A DNA stretch of 20,746 nucleotides, taken from contig CAIUYS010000387.1 of assembly GCA_903903365.1 (NCBI GenBank), forward strand, positions 1 to 20,746, given 5' to 3'. Shown here piece by piece: positions 1 to 7,636 of the stretch. This DNA comes from an uncultured Methylococcaceae bacterium (GTDB lineage: Bacteria > Pseudomonadota > Gammaproteobacteria > Methylococcales > Methylomonadaceae). Each line of letters starts with the position of its first letter. The stretch's first letter is position 1. The position numbers and the translations under genes are program-made. The notes under the pieces were generated by a model, which was not told the origin of the DNA, did no database searches, and was given only the letters and a program-made list of their open reading frames with translations.

Positions 1-24
1 CCACGCCGGAGCGTGGGAACGATA
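1..24. repeat. Edge fragment of the GC-rich palindromic intergenic repeat
   Basis: The first 24 bases match the end of the longer repeat found at 12504-12664 and 15299-15464, including the core CCACGCCGGAGCGTGGGA and the following ACGATA. It lies 16 bases after the gspI stop codon, so a third copy of this repeat family follows the visible end of the T2SS genes. The rest of the copy lies outside the window. Confidence 0.7.
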
Positions 25-40
25 AAAAATATGGACTTCA

Positions 41-415
41 TCAGTTTTTACTGACATCGCTGATTAAACCAAAAAGAGCCGTTTTGTCACCTTCCAAAAA
101 AACTTCAATACGGTAACGCCACACCCCTGAAATAACGGCTGTATTTCGTTTGATTTGCCAATACCAACGTCGCCCGGCCATTTCATCCCAGCCATCTTGT
201 GTTTCCGGTTTTTCTTTATTCAGGCGTAATTGCACAGCATGATTACCGGCAATAATCGCCGCAATGGTTTTGTTTTCCAAATACCACAAGTTGTTAATAT
301 TATCTGCGGTAATTTTAATGGCACTCACCATCAAGATAGCCAGTAATGCCAATGCTATCAATACTTCCAGCAAGGTAAAGCCGTTTTCCCTCTGGCTAAA
401 AACAAGCTTGTTCAT
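41..415 (-). CDS. gspI: Type II secretion minor pseudopilin GspI
   Basis: GspI is a minor pseudopilin that helps form the tip of the periplasmic T2SS pseudopilus, together with GspJ and GspK. The 124-residue protein has the type IV prepilin signature: a short basic leader ending in Gly12, the cleavage site, Phe13, then TLLEVLIALALLAILMV with the conserved Glu at +5. This hydrophobic helix anchors it in the inner membrane before assembly. The soluble part is short, as in the family. Its ATG overlaps the gspH stop codon (ATGA), indicating translational coupling. No gspJ follows before the window edge, only a repeat fragment, so the rest of the operon (J, K, L, M) must lie further left or elsewhere. 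Confidence 0.9.
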   Translation of the reverse strand: MNKLVFSQRENGFTLLEVLIALALLAILMVSAIKITADNINNLWYLENKTIAAIIAGNHAVQLRLNKEKPETQDGWDEMAGRRWYWQIKRNTAVISGVWRYRIEVFLEGDKTALFGLISDVSKN

Positions 416-924
416 GGCTTGTTTTCGGTGCTGATTACCAAGCCGTCTTCTTGGGTATTACTCACCCAAAAAATGCTGTCACTATCCTTGATTGTTATTC
501 TGATTTTAAACAATTCCATATCGCCATCGGGTGTCAAAATAATCTGTGGTTTTGGATCGACAGATTCAATGGGCTGGCGCGATAAAACTACGTCGTGTTC
601 ATCCATAGCCAGCTCCAGCAACATCTGCGGCAGCAAAATACGCGACTTAAATACCCCATCCGTTGTTTCTGGTTGCCATTTATTTTTTTTTACGACGGTA
701 AAGCGATAACCCTGCCTGAATAATTCAAAACCTATATTATCGCCACGGGTAACCGCTTCCTGCGTAGCCAGTTCCAGCAGTTTAACCAGCCTTTCCGCTT
801 CAAGCTTTTGCTGGTCACGCGGATCAACAGTACCCATTGACAACATGGCCATACCCGTTATCAAGCCAATTAAAACCAGAACAATGAGTAATTCAATCAG
901 GGTAAAGCCTTTAGCGGTGTTCAT
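412..924 (-). CDS. gspH: Type II secretion minor pseudopilin GspH
   Basis: GspH is a minor pseudopilin of the T2SS pseudopilus. The 170-residue product opens with MNTAKG, the prepilin peptidase site after Gly6, then FTLIELLIVLVLIGLITGMA as the membrane-spanning N-terminal helix with Glu at +5. The remaining ~140 residues form the globular domain expected of GspH/FimT proteins. It starts 21 bases after the gspG stop and overlaps gspI by four bases. Assignment as GspH rather than another pseudopilin rests on its place between gspG and gspI and its length. Confidence 0.88.
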   Translation of the reverse strand: MNTAKGFTLIELLIVLVLIGLITGMAMLSMGTVDPRDQQKLEAERLVKLLELATQEAVTRGDNIGFELFRQGYRFTVVKKNKWQPETTDGVFKSRILLPQMLLELAMDEHDVVLSRQPIESVDPKPQIILTPDGDMELFKIRITIKDSDSIFWVSNTQEDGLVISTENKP

Positions 925-945
925 GCCTTACGGGATGCCAGCAAC

Positions 946-1377
946 TTATTTCTGAGTCCAGTTGGTTATATCTGCGCCCGCTTCAGTTCCGCCTTCAATG
1001 CCGTCGGCACCGTAAGAATACAAATCAAATTCGCCGTGAACGCCGGGTTTAAGATAAAAATACGGTTTACCCCAAGCATCCAACGGCATTTGGTCAAGAT
1101 AGCCGCCTTGCTTCCAGTGCGTACCTTGCGCCATAACAGCTGGTTTGGTCACCAATGCTTCCAGGCCTTGTTCTGTGGTTGGGTAGCTGTAGTTATCAAG
1201 CCGGTATAAATCCAGCGCAGCGGTAATGGCTCTAATATCTTGCAGGGCACGCGTTGCCCTGGCTTCGTCGGGTCGTCCCATGATTTTTGGGACAATAATA
1301 GCCGCCAGAATGCCAAGAATAACAACAACAATCATGACTTCAATCAGGGTAAAGCCTTGGTATTTTTTATCAGACAT
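946..1377 (-). CDS. gspG: Type II secretion major pseudopilin GspG
   Basis: GspG is the main subunit of the pseudopilus that pushes folded exoproteins through the secretin. The 143-residue protein has the class III signal: MSDKKYQG, cleavage after Gly8, then FTLIEVMIVVVILGILAAII. Family hallmarks follow: KIMGRPDEARATRALQDI after the helix, LDLYRLDNYSYPTTEQGLEAL, the DAWGKPYFY segment, and YSYGADGIEGGTEAGADI near the C terminus, whose acidic residues form the calcium site of GspG. Length is normal. Unlike its neighbours it is separated from the upstream gene gspF by ~300 bases of hairpin-rich sequence, and it has no good Shine-Dalgarno sequence. It may have its own promoter or altered expression. 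Confidence 0.97.
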   Translation of the reverse strand: MSDKKYQGFTLIEVMIVVVILGILAAIIVPKIMGRPDEARATRALQDIRAITAALDLYRLDNYSYPTTEQGLEALVTKPAVMAQGTHWKQGGYLDQMPLDAWGKPYFYLKPGVHGEFDLYSYGADGIEGGTEAGADITNWTQK

Positions 1378-1448
1378 AGGTAAGTAAATTAGTAAATTAA
1401 AAGTAAGCCCGGGCAGTTGCCGGGAATAAATTAAAGCAGGGCGAATTT

Positions 1449-1481
1449 ACAGATAACATCCCTTGAAGGGATGGTATCTGT
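1449..1481 (-). other. Stable hairpin in the gspG leader
   Basis: Bases 1449-1464 and 1466-1481 are complementary with one mismatch (arm ACAGATAaCATCCCTT on the plus strand). In a transcript running leftwards this stem lies about 70 bases before the gspG start codon. A shorter GC stem (CCCGG/CCGGG) sits at 1408-1424, closer to the start. Neither is followed by a U tract on the transcribed strand, so they look more like RNA-stabilising or processing elements than terminators. Confidence 0.4.
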
Positions 1482-1587
1482 CCCAGCTTATATTGGTAGC
1501 CTAAATTGATAAGCGTAGAAAACAAAAATGACATTATTATTACAACACTATAATTTTTAAAAACTATCGAACGAGTTAATTATTAAG

Positions 1588-1666
1588 TCCCCCTCTTTAT
1601 AAAAGAGGGGTTAGGGGAGATTTTATTAGATAAATCCCCCTCAATCCCCCTTTTTCAAAGGGGGAA
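1588..1666. repeat. CCCCCTTT-type intergenic repeat with two hairpins between gspF and gspG
   Basis: Two perfect small hairpins stand side by side: CCCCTCTTT/AAAGAGGGG at 1590-1598 and 1602-1610, and CCCCCTTT/AAAGGGGG at 1646-1653 and 1657-1664. They are joined by an AT-rich spacer containing a related TTAGGGGAGATTTTATT stretch. This layout resembles a dispersed C-run/G-run palindromic repeat that I recall from intergenic regions of many bacterial genomes. It lies only a few bases after the gspF stop codon, inside the secretion operon. No gene is visible between 1378 and 1674. Confidence 0.6.
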
Positions 1667-1674
1667 GTGAATAC

Positions 1675-2886
1675 TTACCGAACGAGTTGGTTCATTTCAA
1701 AAATCGGCAATAATATAGCCAACACAATAGCCAGCACCACCAAGCCCATAAACAAAATGAGTATGGGCTCAAACAGCCCCAAGGTCATTTCGGTTAGCGC
1801 CTGGATGTCCCGCTCTTGGTCATCAGCAGCACTCGCCAACATTTTCGGCAGTTGACCACTGGCCTCACCACTGGCTACTAAATGTATAGTCACCGGTGGA
1901 AACAAGCCGCTTGCTTCCATCGCCTTGTTTAAACTTTGCCCTTCCCTAACCTTGACGGCGGCCGTTTCCACGGCTTTCTGCATGGCATTATTGGTTAATA
2001 CCTGGCTTGATATTTTTAAAGCCTGTAATAACTCAACACCGCTATTAGTTAAAATCGCCAAGGTTCGGGTAAATCGGGCGGTATTCATGCCTTTGGAAAA
2101 ACGGGAAACCACCGGCATGTTCAGTAATATATAATGAAAGCGCATCCGTGGCTCGGGTAATTGCAGCAGGGCGTTGGCACCTAGTGCCAAGCCAATGACA
2201 ACCACTAATAACACCAGTCCGTAATGTTTAAAAAAATCGCTACAGGCAATTAGCACTTTGGTGATCGTCGGTAATTCACCGCCCATTTTATCGAATACGC
2301 TGGTTATTTCCGGCACCACATAAGCCAACAAGCCGATTACAACCAATAAGGAAACCGACGTTAACATGACGGGATAAATCATGGCCATCTGCAACTTGCT
2401 GTGTAACTGACCTTTATCGCCAATATAATCGGCCAATCGCTGTAACACCTGATCCAGTTTACCTGATGATTCACCGGCTTCCACTGTGGCCCGATATAGC
2501 GGCGGAAAAGTACCGGGAAAGGCCCCACAAGCCTGAGCCAAACTTTGTCCTTCCATAATCCGGCTTCTGACACCCAACAGAATTCGTTTGGCTTTTGCCG
2601 AGTCCAGTTGTTTGGCGGTAATGCCCAAGGCTTCATCAATCGACAATCCTGAACCCAGCAACGCTGCCAACTGACGGGTAATATGCGCTAATTGCCGCAT
2701 GTTGATACGCTGGGCAAGCAACGGGCTTTTACTGCCCTGTTCCTTTTTATGGACTTCTTCTATTTCCAGCAAGGTTAGTTCGTTGCTTTTTAATTGCTGC
2801 CTGGCTACTTTAAGAGTGTCGCTTTCAATAGTGCCCTTGACGGTCTGGCCTTTGACATTGATTGCCTTATATTCAAATGCTGCCAT
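1675..2886 (-). CDS. gspF: Type II secretion inner-membrane platform protein GspF
   Basis: GspF is the polytopic inner-membrane protein that couples the GspE ATPase to pseudopilus growth. The 403-residue protein begins MAAFEYKAINVKGQTVKGTIE, the standard GspF/PilC N terminus. Two GspF domains follow (about residues 70-192 and 272-394), each containing the conserved pattern of Arg/Thr-rich helices then a G(E/A)xSG turn (EAGESSGKLD in the first, ASGEASGQLP in the second). Three hydrophobic membrane segments lie near 165-195, 220-240 and 370-395. Length equals the family norm. The gene starts six bases after the gspE stop codon, with AGGA about 11 bases before the ATG. Confidence 0.97.
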   Translation of the reverse strand: MAAFEYKAINVKGQTVKGTIESDTLKVARQQLKSNELTLLEIEEVHKKEQGSKSPLLAQRINMRQLAHITRQLAALLGSGLSIDEALGITAKQLDSAKAKRILLGVRSRIMEGQSLAQACGAFPGTFPPLYRATVEAGESSGKLDQVLQRLADYIGDKGQLHSKLQMAMIYPVMLTSVSLLVVIGLLAYVVPEITSVFDKMGGELPTITKVLIACSDFFKHYGLVLLVVVIGLALGANALLQLPEPRMRFHYILLNMPVVSRFSKGMNTARFTRTLAILTNSGVELLQALKISSQVLTNNAMQKAVETAAVKVREGQSLNKAMEASGLFPPVTIHLVASGEASGQLPKMLASAADDQERDIQALTEMTLGLFEPILILFMGLVVLAIVLAILLPIFEMNQLVR

Positions 2887-2892
2887 GTCTGC

Positions 2893-4413
2893 TTAATCCT
2901 TTTGAGTAATCCGGATGGCTTCATCCAGACTGGTCTCGCCATTAAGCACTTTTTCGAGCGCACTCTGCTGAATGCTGCGGGAAAACAGGCGGGCATGTTG
3001 CTCAAGGGCTTGATCACCCGCACATTCATGAATCAGGCTACGCATTGCGGCATTGATGGGAATAATTTCAAAAATACCTACACGCCCTTTAAAGCCCCGT
3101 TGGCCGCATTGCGTACAACCTTGTGCCTGATAAACGCTGACCGTGTCTTGGTCATTGGCAACATAGCCCAGCTTTTCCAGTTCATGAACCGGTACCGTCA
3201 CCGCCTGTTTACACAACGGACATAACTTGCGCACCAATCGCTGTGCAATAACGCCCACCAGACTTGAGGCGAGCAAAAAGGGTTCTACACCCATGTCACG
3301 CAACCTGGTAATGGCACCGACTGCGGAATTGGTATGTAACGTTGATAGTACCAAATGGCCGGTTAAACTGGCTTGCACGGCAATTTCCGCCGTTTCTCTA
3401 TCGCGTATTTCGCCGACCATGACGATATCAGGATCTTGTCGCAATATGGCGCGCAGGCCTTTTGCAAAGGTCATTTCAACTTTGTTGTTGACTTGGGTTT
3501 GGCCAATACCGTCCAAATAAAACTCGATAGGATCTTCTACCGTCAGGATATTACGGGTACGTTCGTTAAGCTGATTTACAATGGCATACAAGCTGGTGGT
3601 TTTACCGGAACCGGTAGGCCCGGTAACCAGAATAATGCCATGCGGCCGTACAATCATCTCCTGAATACTGTCCAACTCCTGATCGACCATACCTATCTGT
3701 CGTAAACTGAGCTGGTTTGCCTGTTTGTCCAGCAACCGTAACACCACCCGTTCACCATGACCGGAAGGCAAGGTGGACACCCGAACATCAACCGTTCGAC
3801 CGCCAATATTAAGGGAAATACGTCCATCCTGCGGTAGTCTTTTTTCGGCGATGTCCAGCTTGGCCATTACTTTTAGCCTGGAAATCACCATCGGTGCAAA
3901 TTCACGTTGCGGCTCAAGTATCTCTCGTAAAGTGCCGTCTACCCGAAAACGCACAACCATGCGTTTTTCGTAGGATTCAATATGAATATCCGAGGCGTTT
4001 TCCTTAATCGCTTCCGTCAGCAAGGCATTAATTAAACGAATGATCGGCGCTTCGTCAGCACTCTCAAGCAAATCTTCGGGCTTGGGTAAATGCTGCGCCA
4101 TGTAGGACAGATCAAGATTGTCCTGCATGTCGTCAACCATTTGTTGGGCATGGCCGGATTTATGCTCGTAAACTTCTTGCAACAAACGCTCAAAGCTTTC
4201 TTCGTTAACTTGCTCAAATTTAACCGCATTGCCGACCAGTCTGCGAATCTCAAACAGTGCCTGACTGGGCGTTTTTTGCAGATACAAAATTTCCGTCTTG
4301 TTTTCCGGACTTTCTTTAACCAAAATACCGTGTCTTTTGGCAAAGCTGTAAGAAGGCAATTTAACGCCAGACTCCACACCATCCAAAGCTTCCGCCGGTT
4401 CAGTGCTTATCAT
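2893..4413 (-). CDS. gspE: Type II secretion ATPase GspE
   Basis: GspE is the cytoplasmic hexameric ATPase that drives pseudopilin assembly. In the 506-residue protein the Walker A motif is GPTGSGKTT at 265-273. The Asp box TVEDPIE lies near 291-297, the Walker B region DPDIVMVGEIRD at 327-338, and the His box LTGHLVLSTLHTN at 350-362. Two CxxC pairs (Cys398/Cys401 and Cys433/Cys436) form the zinc-binding C-terminal metal domain typical of GspE. The N-terminal ~120 residues correspond to the domain that docks on GspL, followed by ASDIHIE at the start of the N2 domain. The ATG overlaps the gspD stop codon (ATGA). All catalytic motifs are intact. Confidence 0.97.
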   Translation of the reverse strand: MISTEPAEALDGVESGVKLPSYSFAKRHGILVKESPENKTEILYLQKTPSQALFEIRRLVGNAVKFEQVNEESFERLLQEVYEHKSGHAQQMVDDMQDNLDLSYMAQHLPKPEDLLESADEAPIIRLINALLTEAIKENASDIHIESYEKRMVVRFRVDGTLREILEPQREFAPMVISRLKVMAKLDIAEKRLPQDGRISLNIGGRTVDVRVSTLPSGHGERVVLRLLDKQANQLSLRQIGMVDQELDSIQEMIVRPHGIILVTGPTGSGKTTSLYAIVNQLNERTRNILTVEDPIEFYLDGIGQTQVNNKVEMTFAKGLRAILRQDPDIVMVGEIRDRETAEIAVQASLTGHLVLSTLHTNSAVGAITRLRDMGVEPFLLASSLVGVIAQRLVRKLCPLCKQAVTVPVHELEKLGYVANDQDTVSVYQAQGCTQCGQRGFKGRVGIFEIIPINAAMRSLIHECAGDQALEQHARLFSRSIQQSALEKVLNGETSLDEAIRITQKD

Positions 4414-6293
4414 TTGATGGTCTGCGGTGTAACCGGATTTTGTGGCTTGTCAGGGGTTAGCTCCGGGAGTACCGGCGCATGCTCGTTGGGCATCAAAAAT
4501 ATGCCTTTCTTTCCGGACTGTTCTTGGTTATTTCGTAAAGCGTTATATCTGTCGTTAGTAAACAAAGAGGCTTTTTCGGGGTCACGCATAATCACCGGAC
4601 GTAAAAAGACCATTAAATTCTTTTTTACAATTGTCGAATTATTACTTTGAAACAAAAAGCCCAACAAGGGTAAATCACCCAAGAAAGGGACTTTGTCCAC
4701 CGTTACCTGGACGTCATCAACGATTAATCCGCCCAAAACCAGAATCTTGCCATCATCAACCAAAACGGAAGTATCTATTTGCCGCTTATTAAACGTTGAT
4801 CCACCCGGATCGTTTTTAGTCGTTTTATCCACACTGGACACCTCCTGTTTCACCTTAAGTTTGATGGCATTGCCCTCATTAATTTGAGGCGTAACTTTTA
4901 GTATAGTACCCACATCTTGGCGGACGTAAGTGGTAACTGCATTGGCAACGCTGCCTGCCCCTGCTGTAAAACTACCCGTCGAAACAGGCACGTTATCCCC
5001 CACAAGCATGCTGGCTTCTTCATTATCCAGCGTAACAATAGAAGGCGTTGACAGGATATTCACATTTTTATCTTCTGCAAACGCAGTCAGTAATGCTCGT
5101 AACTCACCGCCTACCAAATAACCTACACTCATCCCTTTACCAGCGGTTTTAATCATATCACCCAAGCTTATAGGTGATGAAGCGACAGCAACGCCATTTT
5201 CTACCAACTTGGTGTGCCACTCAACACCTATCTTCTGAGTTTTATCATAGTTAACTTCAGCAATAATCGCTTCAATATGAACTTGGGCACGACGGATATC
5301 CAGTTGTTTAACGACTGATTTAAGTGAGCGCATTTTCTCGTTAGGAGCGGTGATAATCAATGAATTTGTCGCATCATCGGCTCGAATATCAAAAGTCTTT
5401 TCTGTCGTGGCTTGGGTTTTAGGTTGATTTGAATTGCCGTCTTTTTTTTCGCCAACACCCGTCAACGTTTCCACCAATTCTTTAGCCACAGCATAGTGTA
5501 AATAAATGACTTCGGTGTCACCGTCTTTTTCTATCGGTGTATCGAGATTGGCTATCAAGGCTCTTAGTTGCAAACGAAGATCAGGATCGCCACCAATGAT
5601 AATAGAGTTGGAACGATCATCGGCAACCAAAGGCGGGCCACCGAGGTTGGTTTTTCCTGCGTTAGTACTGGCAATCAGGGTATTAAGCGGTTGAATTAAA
5701 TCCGTTGCGTTGGCATTGCGCAAACTGATAATTTCTATTTTTTGCGCATCGCTGGTATCTATTTGCTTAATCATCAACGCCAGACGATTCACATTAGCCG
5801 CCGTATCTGAAAGAATGATGGTGTTACTTTCGGGTACCGCCGCCATAAAGGCATATTGAGGCATGAGCGGCAATAAAGTACTAACCACCATAGTGGCATC
5901 AACATGATGTACCTGTACGATTCGGGTTAACTGCTCATCACCGTTTAAAGAACGTGTACGTAACTCACTCTCTTCACCATCCTGTTTTGCCGTGATGTTG
6001 GGAATGATTTTGACAATATTACCGTTAGGTATTGCAGAAAAACCATGTACTTTAAGTATCGACAAAAACACGTCGTAAACTTGTGAGGCTTTCATGGGTG
6101 TTGAGGTAACCACTGAAATATTGCCGGTTATGCGCGGGTCGACAATAAAATTTTTACCGGTGGCATCCGCCACTGTTTCAATCAGGGAGTGAATATCAAC
6201 ATTATTAAGATTAAGTGAAAACTCATCTTTTTCTGCCATCGAAACCGCACAAAAGAAAGTCAACACCAGACTGATTAGCAAACGCATGCGCAT
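4410..6293 (-). CDS. gspD: Type II secretion outer-membrane secretin GspD
   Basis: GspD forms the multimeric outer-membrane channel of the T2SS. The 627-residue protein starts with a Sec signal peptide (MRMRLLISLVLTFFCAVSMA). Next come the N0 domain (FSLNLNNVDIHSLIETVADATG) and three successive N1-N3 modules, each with the VxxLxPLx or LIQPLNTLIA style helix. The C-terminal secretin domain carries TPSIVTLDNEEASMLVGDNVPV and the signature VPFLGDLPLLGFLF at 535-548. A ~60-residue tail beyond the secretin domain (from about 570) is Pro- and Gln-rich and may be the S-domain that binds a pilotin, though no pilotin gene is seen. ATG at 6287 (Met3) is an alternative start; neither start has a clear Shine-Dalgarno sequence. 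It begins 11 bases after gspC ends. Confidence 0.97.
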   Translation of the reverse strand: MRMRLLISLVLTFFCAVSMAEKDEFSLNLNNVDIHSLIETVADATGKNFIVDPRITGNISVVTSTPMKASQVYDVFLSILKVHGFSAIPNGNIVKIIPNITAKQDGEESELRTRSLNGDEQLTRIVQVHHVDATMVVSTLLPLMPQYAFMAAVPESNTIILSDTAANVNRLALMIKQIDTSDAQKIEIISLRNANATDLIQPLNTLIASTNAGKTNLGGPPLVADDRSNSIIIGGDPDLRLQLRALIANLDTPIEKDGDTEVIYLHYAVAKELVETLTGVGEKKDGNSNQPKTQATTEKTFDIRADDATNSLIITAPNEKMRSLKSVVKQLDIRRAQVHIEAIIAEVNYDKTQKIGVEWHTKLVENGVAVASSPISLGDMIKTAGKGMSVGYLVGGELRALLTAFAEDKNVNILSTPSIVTLDNEEASMLVGDNVPVSTGSFTAGAGSVANAVTTYVRQDVGTILKVTPQINEGNAIKLKVKQEVSSVDKTTKNDPGGSTFNKRQIDTSVLVDDGKILVLGGLIVDDVQVTVDKVPFLGDLPLLGFLFQSNNSTIVKKNLMVFLRPVIMRDPEKASLFTNDRYNALRNNQEQSGKKGIFLMPNEHAPVLPELTPDKPQNPVTPQTIK

Positions 6294-6304
6294 AAAATTT
6301 ATAG

Positions 6305-6829
6305 TTATAAAGAAGGTTGTTTATTGGTGAACAGCAAGCCCGTTTTATTCCTGTCCATGGAAAGGGATTCGCGTTGATTATTACGCAGCAGTATCACCTG
6401 CTCTTTTGCTATCGATTGCAAAGTAATACCTCCTGGTAATTCATCACCCGGACGGTATTTTTTTTGTGACTTGTCATCGGCCTCAATAATCGCATAACTG
6501 GCGTTTTTTTGATCCGGCTGAAAAAAAACACCCAGCAACTTGATTTGCAATTGTGTTTCTTGAGGTGTGCCGTTTTGAGCACTTAGTTGAGCGGCGTCAG
6601 ACGGCGGTTGTCCAAACAAATGCCAGTCTTGGATAAGCAGAAAATCCCTTTGTTTATTTTCAGGTTTTTCTTGGATTAACGGTTCTGAGTCAGCGGTTAT
6701 TATGACCCGTGTTTTGGGAGTGCCGAAATTCTGAATGATAGGAATGGCTACATAAAGCAAATAGGCTAACGCAGGAATTAAAGCAAGTTTTGGTAAAGAT
6801 TGGTTTTGCAGGATTGTGTATTTGAACAC
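6305..6829 (-). CDS. gspC: Short type II secretion protein GspC
   Basis: GspC bridges the inner-membrane platform and the secretin. The 174-residue product has one N-terminal membrane helix (about residues 13-33). A periplasmic linker follows, then the homology-region domain beginning LIQDWHLFGQPP near residue 66 and continuing through LLGVFFQPDQKNASYAII and GDELPGGITLQSI. The homology region is complete, but the protein ends about 50 residues after it, so there is no C-terminal PDZ or coiled-coil domain as in Vibrio EpsC or Pseudomonas XcpP, which are longer. The stop codon is followed normally by gspD, so this is a short form and not an obvious truncation. It is the first gene of the operon, about 36 bases from the predicted transcription start. 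Confidence 0.88.
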   Translation of the reverse strand: MFKYTILQNQSLPKLALIPALAYLLYVAIPIIQNFGTPKTRVIITADSEPLIQEKPENKQRDFLLIQDWHLFGQPPSDAAQLSAQNGTPQETQLQIKLLGVFFQPDQKNASYAIIEADDKSQKKYRPGDELPGGITLQSIAKEQVILLRNNQRESLSMDRNKTGLLFTNKQPSL

Positions 6830-6871
6830 GTCTGAAATAACTTATTGATATATCATTTTTGTCATTTTTTT

Positions 6872-6905
6872 ATTATATGACACTAATGTGACTACTTTAT
6901 GACAT
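6872..6905 (-). promoter_or_regulatory. PhoB-type promoter of the gspC operon (Pho box plus -10)
   Basis: Read on the minus strand, bases 6905-6888 are ATGTCATAAAGTAGTCAC. This matches 16 of 18 positions of the E. coli phoA Pho box as I remember it (CTGTCATAAAGTTGTCAC). Exactly ten bases follow and then a perfect TATAAT (6877-6872), the same box-to-minus-10 spacing as phoA. A third 11-base unit, GTGTCATATAA (6883-6873), continues the series, so GTCA recurs three times at 11-base steps. No good -35 hexamer exists, as expected for a PhoB-activated promoter. The start site would fall near 6865, with ~36 bases of leader before the gspC ATG. Basis: sequence seen, PhoB knowledge, function inferred. 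Confidence 0.8.
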
Positions 6906-7636
6906 AAGCGCTTTATTCGCCCCAAAGCCAAGCGGTCTTAATTCTTATACTCGCCTGCCGAGGAGCTGAAGATAAAACCAACACGCCATGTAGAAGTTGC
7001 TACCGTTAAGCCTAACCGCTTTTGAAGGACTGTAAAATCTATCTCTACGAATTGATTTTTAAAGGTAAAAAAATTTATCCATCGCCCTTACATTCTTAAA
7101 CAAGCGATTATTTATGGCTTGGCTTACACTAACAAAAACAGAGCTCGTAATCCAACACGGCTACCAATTTTAGACGGGACCAGCAAAAAGGCTTAACCGT
7201 CAATACGGTTAACTTAATGATAAAGCGTTAAAAGAGACCGTTCGCTGAGCGGAGTCGAAGAGAGCTGTCCGCTTCGACTCCGCTCAGCGAACGATCTAAC
7301 CTTAAATCCTAACCGAATTGGCGACCATTTTAAAATAATCCCATCGAATTTAAGAAATAAACAGAATCATTCCATCTATTTAACATAGTTGTAATATTTA
7401 CAAAGTATGCTAGCCAAAATACTTTTTTTATTTTCGTGTGCTTTGTATCGTGGAGATTCATCCGGCTCAAAGGCTTTTGACTATTCGCTTGACGAGCATG
7501 CCACAAACAATAAAAAACACTCTTTCAAAGAAATGTTCTGGCACTGTCACACACTATCTCTATAACGTAAGGTGTTCGTGCTATTTACTGCTCTAAAAAG
7601 TAACCTTTCCACCCTACCGAATAAGAGCAATAAGCC
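6906..7636. other. Non-coding stretch between the Pho promoter and the RTX gene
   Basis: I see no convincing gene here. Contents: a perfect inverted repeat at 7239-7293 (listed separately); a small palindrome TTGTAA-TAT-TTACAA at 7389-7403, a possible operator; and an A/T-rich zone at 7320-7440 that could hold the promoter of the downstream gene, though no strong -35/-10 pair stands out. Around 7050-7195 one plus-strand frame stays open for ~47 codons without a start codon, and may be a relic of a lost gene. It matches nothing I recognise. Confidence 0.4.
7239..7293. repeat. Perfect 22-base inverted repeat (GCTGAGCGGAGTCGAAG family)
   Basis: Bases 7239-7260 and 7272-7293 are perfect reverse complements across an 11-base loop; the arm contains GCTGAGCGGAGTCGAAG. 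This is a dispersed palindromic element I recall from intergenic regions of many unrelated bacteria. It has no coding capacity. It lies between divergently transcribed units, so a terminator role is unlikely. Confidence 0.7.

Noticed and set aside
7050..7195. Plus-strand stretch open for ~47 codons (VKKFIHRPYILKQAIIYG and onwards)
   Set aside because: It has no start codon or ribosome site and no family I recognise. It may be a gene relic but cannot be supported.
7535..7565. CTGTCAC followed by TATAAC upstream of the RTX gene, considered as another PhoB site
   Set aside because: Only a single half-site is present, with no 11-base repeat.
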